The position numbers and the translations under genes were made by a program. From contig OY856188.1 of NCBI GenBank assembly GCA_963693315.1, positions 246,463,666 to 246,527,665 of the forward strand: 64,000 bases of DNA, in the 5' to 3' direction. Below the pieces are notes generated by a model. The model was not told the origin of the DNA. It worked only from the letters and a program-made list of their open reading frames with translations, and made no database searches. Positions 57,298-64,000 of the stretch are shown in pieces (positions within the stretch are counted from its first letter, which is position 1; the number at the start of each line of letters is the position of its first letter). The stretch is from Diogma glabrata. Its lineage: Eukaryota; Arthropoda; Insecta; Diptera; Cylindrotomidae.

Positions 57298-57344
57298 TTC
57301 CTCTTTAATAAGAAAGAGATAAAAAAATATATATATATGGGACG

Positions 57345-59405
57345 ATCCACGTCAAACTGGCCACCGCTGCGACCAAAATTTGGAGAGGTTTAAAAAAACG
57401 TGTGATGGCTCAAAATTTTTGTTATAGTTTTTTCTTTGCAACGAAATATCGCGTTTTATAATTTTTCAAATGGCGCCTTCAAAATGGAGCGTTTATTCCG
57501 AAGTTTTTTAGCATCGATCGGGGAAACTAATTACTAACAAGTACTCTTACTTTTAAAAATTGATTGTTACTTTAAAAACGATTTAAGAAGCACTGTCCTT
57601 AAATATCAATATGATTAGTAAACAATTTTCAACATGGCGGCTTCTAAATGGCGTCAATTTTACAAAATGTGAATTTTTTAAAGCAAAAGTGCTTATTTTA
57701 CAATTCTGCAGCATAAATATTATATTATAGGTTTCAAGTAGTTGAAACATCAATTCCTCAAATAGGTTCGATAGTTAATCAAAATGGCTGATTCAAAATG
57801 GCGTCTTTTTTTGATCAAATTTACGGTTATTTCAACAAAAATCAGTTTCCAAAGATAAATATAATTTTTATTAGAATATTTGAAGAAGTTAATATTTAAT
57901 AAAAAATTGTAACCACTTTTCAAAATAGCGGACTTAAAAAGGTGCAAATTTTGTTAAAATTGCCATCTTTCACCGGACCAATCTGCGACCAAAATTTGGA
58001 GATTTCGAACGGGGAAACTAACATCGAACGGGGAAACTAGTTACTATCAAGCACTATTACTTTTAGAAAATTGATTGTTACTTTTAACATGATTGAAGAA
58101 AAACTGTCTTTAAAAATCAATATGATTAGTAAAAAATTTTCAATATGGTGGCTTCCAAATGGCACCAATTTTACCAAATTTGCATTTTTACAGGCAAAAT
58201 TGCTTATTTTTACAGTTCTACAACATAAATATTATAGTATAGGTTTCAAATAGTTAATACATAAATTTTTCAAATAAGCTCGATAGTTATTCAAAATGGC
58301 GTTTTTTGGGCTAAATTTACGCCATTTTGAAAACTGGTTTCAATTTTGTTATTTTTTTTAATATTTATTCTAATAAAAATTATTTTTATCTTTGGACAAT
58401 TAGTTTTTTTAAAACTGATTTTTGCTAATATAACCGGAAATTGGATGAAAAAAGACGACATTTTTAATCGACCATTTTGAATAACTATCGAAATTATTTG
58501 AGAAATTGATGTTTCAACTATTTGAAATTTATAATATAATATTTATGCTGTAGAATTGTAAAATAAGCACTATTGCCTGAAAAAACGCAAATTTGGTGAA
58601 ATTGGCGCCATTTAAAAGCCGCCATGTTGTAAATTTTTGTACTAATCATATTGATATTAAAAGACAGTGTTTTTACAATCACTTTAAATTAACAATCAAT
58701 TTTTTAAAAATAATAATGCTTGTTACTAATTAGTTTCCCCGTTCGATGCTAAAAAATTTGGGAATAAACGTTCCATTTTGAAGGTGCCATTTTGAAAAAT
58801 TCTGAAACGCCACGTTTCATTGCAAAGAGAAAACTATAACAAACATTTTGAGCAATCACACGTTTTTTTAAACTTCTCCAAATTTTGGTCGCAGCGGTAG
58901 TCCAGTGAAAGAAGTCGAATTTTACAAAATTTGCTAATATAACCGGAAATTGGATCAAAAAAGACGCCATTTTGAACCAGCTATTTTGATTAACTATCAA
59001 AATTATTTCAGAAATTGATATTTCAACGATTTGAAACTTAGAATATAATATTTATGCTGTAGAATTGTAAAATAAGCACATTTGCTTGAAAAAACGCAAA
59101 TTCGGTGAAATTGGCGCCATTTAGAAGCCGCCATGTTGAAAATTTTTGAACTAATCATATTAATTTTTAAAGACAGTGCTTTTACAATCATTTTAAACTA
59201 ACAATTAATTTTTTAGAAGTGATAGTACTTGTTAGTAATTAGTTTCCCCGTTCGATGCTAAAAAATTTCAGAATAAACGCTCCATTTTGAAAGCGCCATT
59301 TTGAAAAATTATGAAACGCCACGTTTCATTACAAAGACAAAATTATAAAAAAAAATTTGAGCCATCACACGTTTTTTAAAAACCTCTCCAAGTTTTGGTC
59401 GCAGC
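57345..59405. mobile_element. Mirrored-dimer foldback repeat (~2.06 kb)
   Basis: Two direct units (about 57366-57980 and 57983-58350) are followed by two inverted units (about 58390-58893 and 58900-59405). Each unit starts or ends with TGCGACCAAAATTTGGAGA, seen at 57368, 57983, and inverted at 58875-58893 and 59385-59403. Other landmarks are GGGGAAACTA, ATGGCGGCTTC and ATTCAAAATGGC. The whole forms a ~1 kb-armed palindrome centred near 58370. No coding potential. Confidence 0.85.
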
Positions 59406-59414
59406 CAAAAAGCC

Positions 59415-60345
59415 TAAATATTACACCTCTCCCACAACAAATTTGCTTTTACTAATATTGATTGTTAACCCAGCCTTTTTTGTCAATACAGAAACTTTAA
59501 ACCACAGCTCCATATGTTCCTGGAACGTGGAAGAGACTACCAATAGATCATCTAAATAAACGAAGACATTCTCGTGATACTGGTGTGGAATTACCTTGTG
59601 CATTAGCCGACTCATTGTCTGGGTGTCTGAACCTATTTGAGGAATAACCATGAATTGAAACAATAGCCGCTCAGGCACTTTAGATGCTTTCTCATCGCTA
59701 GATGCTTTTGCCAGAGGAATCTGCCAGAAAGCATCTTTGAGATCTATACTTGAAGTGTACCTCGTGCTATTCAGACGAAGCTATCAATCGAGGGAAGGGG
59801 CAAGCATCCTTTTTAGTCGGACAATTAACACGACGAGAGTCTAAACACTGTTTTTACCAGAACTTTTATGACTAACATCAATGGCAAGCACCAGGAACTA
59901 CAAGACTCTTCGATCGCATCCATTTGAAGAATCCGGTCAAGTTCAGCATAGATCTTTAGTTGGACAGCCGACGATGTAGGATAATATCTCTGTTTAACAG
60001 GGGTATTATTGTCAACATCGACGTGTTCAACCAAAGAAGTCTTTCTGAGCCCAGATACTTCAAACGACTGAAAAGGAATCCTTGATCCTTTCTAACTCCT
60101 TAAGCTGGTCAGTGGTGAGGTTATGTGCTTTTAGGTTATTTAATTCCTTTGGAAAAAGATGCAAATATGAAAGGCAAGGAGCTAATTAGTTTTTGAGTGA
60201 TATTGATCAAAGTGGGGTCCCAAAGCACCTGGGTTTTTGAAAGCTTCGTAACATCTGTACCTAATAATCGAACTGGATGAAAGTTGGCCCATAACCATTT
60301 AGTACGGTTCAAATCCGTTCTGCATTCCAACTTCCGGTTTGTCAC
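59415..60345 (-). pseudogene. pol: Ty3/gypsy-type pol remnant of a second lineage
   Basis: 59421-59678 encodes RT with FVYLDDLLVVSSTFQEHME and a KKAGLTINISKSKFV block. 59825-60034 encodes the part before RT (VKQRYYPTSSA, LDRILQMDAIEESCSSW). 60136-60345 has a LLGTDV piece that may belong to the protease-RT linker. Frames are broken between the pieces. Sequence style differs from the provirus at 10468-20267 (closer to Osvaldo/mdg-type Pol by eye). Homology is cut at its 3' side by the foldback repeat. Confidence 0.72.
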
Positions 60346-63300
60346 TTCCGGTTAAAATTTTTTTTTGCTTTTTCTCGTACAACAGAATCTATGTTTGTTG
60401 GAATACTACTGTTTTGTTTAATATTTTTGAAAATAGAACTACGCGAAATCTTAAACATTGGTGAGCCATTAATTTAAGTATGTTATGGATATTAGCTCAC
60501 TATATATCCAGAACACTATGTCTCCAGAGCTATGGTGAGCTCAGCTAAAATATTTTCAATAAGAGATTTCCCTGGACCAAAGGTCACATGTTGAATTCGT
60601 CTTCTTATTATTTAATCCCGGAAATAAATCCCGTTCTTTTACAATTTGTTTATTTTGTAATTTTAGATCTTATATTTTCAAGCTGCCATTTTGTCTACGC
60701 AGCGTGCTACATGAAAAATAATATTTTTAATTAATTTAATTGTAAATTTAATTTTTCTTACCTTCTTCCATGTTAAATGTTTGTTTTATATAATTTAAAA
60801 TCTTACACTTGAATTGTAAACAAATAATTTAATTAACGTTTACCGATGTAGAGTTGGTAATTATAGCACATTCTTTTAATTAATATGCTACAAAAATATA
60901 GATGTAGCTAAAGTTATTTGGTATAATTTATCGTTATAATTTAAATGTTATATAGGATATTTTGGAATTACTGGGAATTATAACTGTAATGTAAACAAGA
61001 AAAAATAAGATCGCTCTCTTTAATTCGAGTCTTCAAACTGATAAGAATAAAAATTATAAAATTATTTCGTGCTGTAATTAATTCAAATTCATTATATTAA
61101 TATAAGTTCTTTTTTAAAATAAATTTATTGTTTGATTTACAAATTGATTGATTTACAATAAATAAAAAAAAAACTTTAACACCATTCGGCATTTGAAATT
61201 ACGCATCATTACCAATATGTTCAGAACAAAAACGCAACTTTTGGTGTATAATATTTGTGTTCGTAACCAAATTGTGCGGATATCTACTATTTAGATCAAA
61301 ACAGTGACCAATTTAAGGTCACCATTTTGAATTTTTCCATATCTGACCATTGCTTTTTGTCGATATTTATCTTCACCATAGATGTAGTTTTAGTTCGATA
61401 GATTGATTTTTGTATGAAATCTCTTTACCTATATCATATTTAAAGTATAACTTTATTTTCGACAATATTTTGTCATTGTTTATTGTAAGAAAAGAAAAAA
61501 CAAAACACCACTAAACATCTTAAGAAGAGTTATGATCTTTAAAGAAAATTTTACTTAAATTTTTGACAAACAGTTTTGTAATTTCTAAACTCTACTATAG
61601 AAAAGTTTAATCAAAATTGTAAAAATGTTGAAGTCCATTAATTATACTTTTATCGGCAATTAAAATGAAACTCTCGAAGATATTTTGTAAATTTTTCAAA
61701 ACCGCAACAAGTAACTTTTATTTCAATATTAAATCGAATTTCATTTTGTATATATGTGTACATAGATAAGTTAGTTACTATAAGTGAAAGTAAAGTTTTA
61801 GTTAAGATAAAATTGAGTTTAATTTCTTAATGAAATGTTAATGAAATGATTTTAGCATCCAAGTTTTTGTAAAATTTAGGTAACGAAAATTTGTGGTGAC
61901 AGATAAAGATAAATTTCTGCCAGTCAGTAAATTGATTGATCTTTCAAGTTTAAAATCAACACATGCTATTCATACATAAGAAAACAATGAAAATAAAAAC
62001 AAATATGACATTTGCTAATATTCTGAAAATTCAATTAACATTTAGGCAAACATAATAGAATTTGTTCTTTTAGGCGACAAACAGGCTCTGGTGGTGAAAA
62101 TCTGAAATCAAAAGGGAAAACAAAATTTTGTAGTAAAGCAAACGTTTTAAGCAAACCCATTCAAAAAATAATTAAAAAATTTGTTAAATTAATTTGTTTC
62201 TTTTCCTTTTTTTATTAATCATTTTCATGTAAAACGTCTGTTTCTAAATGTTTTATTCTTAGAACATTTTAATCAGTCCCTTTTCCAAAGTCCTATGAAA
62301 AACATTCGTTAAAACAAAATAATAACAAATTCGTTGAAAAGCATCACCCCCGTTACCAGAGGTAAGGAATCAAAGGTATTAAAGATTCAACTCTCATCCT
62401 AATTCCCACAAATGAAAATTATTTAGTGAAAAAAAAATATAAACATAAAATCCAAGATCCTTTTTCCTTTTCGTTTCACGTTTCTCCTTTTTGTTTTTTG
62501 TTTAACTTAATTTATGTCCTTTCTTTATAATTTTTAACGTAATTTAAATAAAAATAAAAATAAGAAATTACAATTAAGAAGAAAATATTTAAATCAAAAT
62601 GTCACTTGGAAGTGTTTGCCGTGTGATTTATAAACAACAAGAAATGGTGAAGAAAAAATTAGAATTAAATGTAATTTTATATTATTAGAAATGTAAGATG
62701 GGAGCTAAAAGGATGAATGAAAGATTAGAATTTTCAAGAAATATGATCGTCGTTTGTTAGAATATCACTTTAATAGTAATGGAAGACTTTACGATCGAAG
62801 TTTATAAGCTCAATGAGACCGGGTTGTTAGAAAATGTTTTGCTTGTAACTATACCCAAAAAACATGATAGAAAAAAATAATTATGTTGTAAGTTAGAATA
62901 AACAATAATTTTATGTGTTAATTTATTAAAAGTAGAATCATATGCTTTTTTATATTTTTTAATTAAAACACGAAAATAATAAAAAAAAAATTATGTTTTA
63001 ATTAAAGGAATAAGAAAAAAGGTGAAATATTTGAACACAAAATTTCAAGGATGTGATATTAGTAGAAATTTTGTTTTTTAAGATTATTTATGTCGAGTTT
63101 AAGATTAAGTTAAATTTATTCAACTTTCTTTTAGTAATTATAATTTTGATGTTATGCGAACATGACAGTTTTATTTGAAACATTCATCACGAATGTTGTA
63201 CTGTTATGTGTGATGGAATAGATAATTGTAGGTTGGTGGTTGGACTGGACTGGTTCTTGACAATTCTTTTTTGTTGATGAGAAAAATTTATGTGAACATC

Positions 63301-63470
63301 AAGCAAATGATTGGTAAATAAAAATTGTTAGATAATAAGAATATTGATTTTTCTCACGAATTAAATTAAAAAGCATGAGCACATGAGCACGTTCGTCTTT
63401 CTTAAACTGTGCACACGTTCCAAAGTAACCAATTTTTACGAGATAAGTAAGCGATAAATAAGTTTTAATT
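60346..63470. other. AT-rich stretch without recognised genes
   Basis: Simple A/T runs and no repeats that I can align. A 29-codon frame after the Kozak-like CAAAATG at about 62599 could be a small first exon but has no supporting partner. Confidence 0.45.
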
Positions 63471-63668
63471 ATGTTGGTCGACTTAATACATTTAGCATTT
63501 TATTTTAATTTCACATTTGGATTGCTCATGCTTAGCCACCTTTTCGATTTTAAACTTCATCCGATATGGTCATATAGTTGTGGACCTGATCTTATATTTT
63601 TTGCTCATCGACTTCACACAATAGCTGTTGACTCTCGTAATGGTTGGTTGATATTTTATTCAAAATAA
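63471..63668 (+). other. 65-codon open frame, function unknown
   Basis: The translated sequence is hydrophobic (MLVDLIHLAFYFNFTFGLLM start) and includes a FFAHRLHTIAVDSRNGW piece. No homologue is recognised and there are no splice signals I trust. It could be chance or an exon. Confidence 0.2.
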
Positions 63669-63774
63669 AAATAATAAATCTATAGCTAACCATTCAACCA
63701 ACGTTTGGGTTGCGTGCGTGTGTACAAATAGTAACCACATTGTGGTATTCTCGAAAGGACAAGTAGAAGGAGAA

Positions 63775-64000
63775 ATGACATCATACATTAGTACCATAGA
63801 GGAGTTTGAGCCCCGCAAGATGTTGATTCATATTTGTGTCGTTTAAAAATTTATTACAAAATCAATGCAATCGCTAAGGATAGAAAATCAACCAATTCAA
63901 CTTTTAATACATTGAAAGCACTTGTAGCCCAAGAAAATCCAGCAGACAAGAAGATGATGACTTAGTGAAGGTGCTACTAAGTCATTTTTTACCAAAAATA
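63775..64000 (+). pseudogene. gag: Gypsy-type Gag remnant at the window edge
   Basis: Pieces in different frames read STIEEFEP, then SMQSLRIENQP, LKALVAQENPADKK and DLVKVLLSHF. Their order and spacing match the N-terminal part of gypsy-type Gag ('EEF.P', 'LKALV.P..P', 'ELVK.L..HF'). It is interrupted by at least two frameshifts and continues beyond the window. Confidence 0.6.

Noticed and set aside
62599..62688. Small gene starting at a CAAAATG context
   Set aside because: Only 29 codons with no partner exon or homologue.

Overview
This is an AT-rich (roughly 70% or more) eukaryotic window and almost certainly an insect, probably a fly (Diptera). The evidence is arthropod-type retroelements (a gypsy-like errantivirus with an env gene, and R1-clade LINE remnants), a spliced gastrulation-defective (GD)-type serine protease with short introns, and no bacterial gene organisation. 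The order Diptera is an inference; no conserved synteny is visible. I found no rRNA gene, no credible tRNA gene and no CRISPR array.

Only one host gene is convincing: a four-exon secreted serine protease at 50292-52193 on the + strand. It has two N-terminal GD-type repeats and an intact catalytic triad. Nearly everything else recognisable is mobile DNA of different ages, much of it nested.

Layout. 14-5339: a ~5.3 kb element with ~300 bp inverted terminal repeats and a near-perfect 7/8 bp target duplication. It splits a decayed hAT-type transposase whose 3' part is at 5345-6262. 6433-6971: a MITE-like element. 7061-8058: first copy of an unrecognised repeat with an internal minisatellite; a second copy lies at 43747-45117. 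8230-9025: an array of ~100 bp units carrying a palindromic TGATGTCATCA word. 9695-22172: a repeat bounded by inverted AGGGTTCCGT ends and built of ~288 bp tandem units, with a 9.8 kb errantivirus-like provirus (10468-20267, minus strand) inserted in one unit. The provirus has two LTRs that differ by one substitution and one 75 bp inverted duplication, an intact gag, a pol broken once in integrase, and an env broken several times.

22173-25160 holds nothing I recognise. 25171-30720 is a decayed R1-clade LINE (plus strand). 31679-36021 is bounded by 439 bp inverted arms with smaller nested inverted copies. 36191-36867 has a transposon-like protein fragment followed by four copies of TCATGTCTGTCAC. 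37929-41025 is a second, older, truncated relative of the provirus (minus strand). 45170-47545 is retroelement debris. 52930-54850 is a second R1-type remnant. 55080-56900 has opposed arrays of a short motif. 56921-57081 is a 161 bp MITE with perfect 31 bp TIRs. 57345-59405 is a mirrored-dimer foldback repeat. 59415-60345 is a gypsy-type pol remnant of another lineage. 60350-63770 is featureless AT-rich DNA, and the right edge enters another gypsy-type gag remnant.

The window reads as heterochromatin-like or intergenic 'transposon graveyard' with one living gene and one young provirus. The three largest gypsy-type remnants all lie on the minus strand. That orientation bias also occurs in piRNA clusters, but sequence alone cannot show it here.
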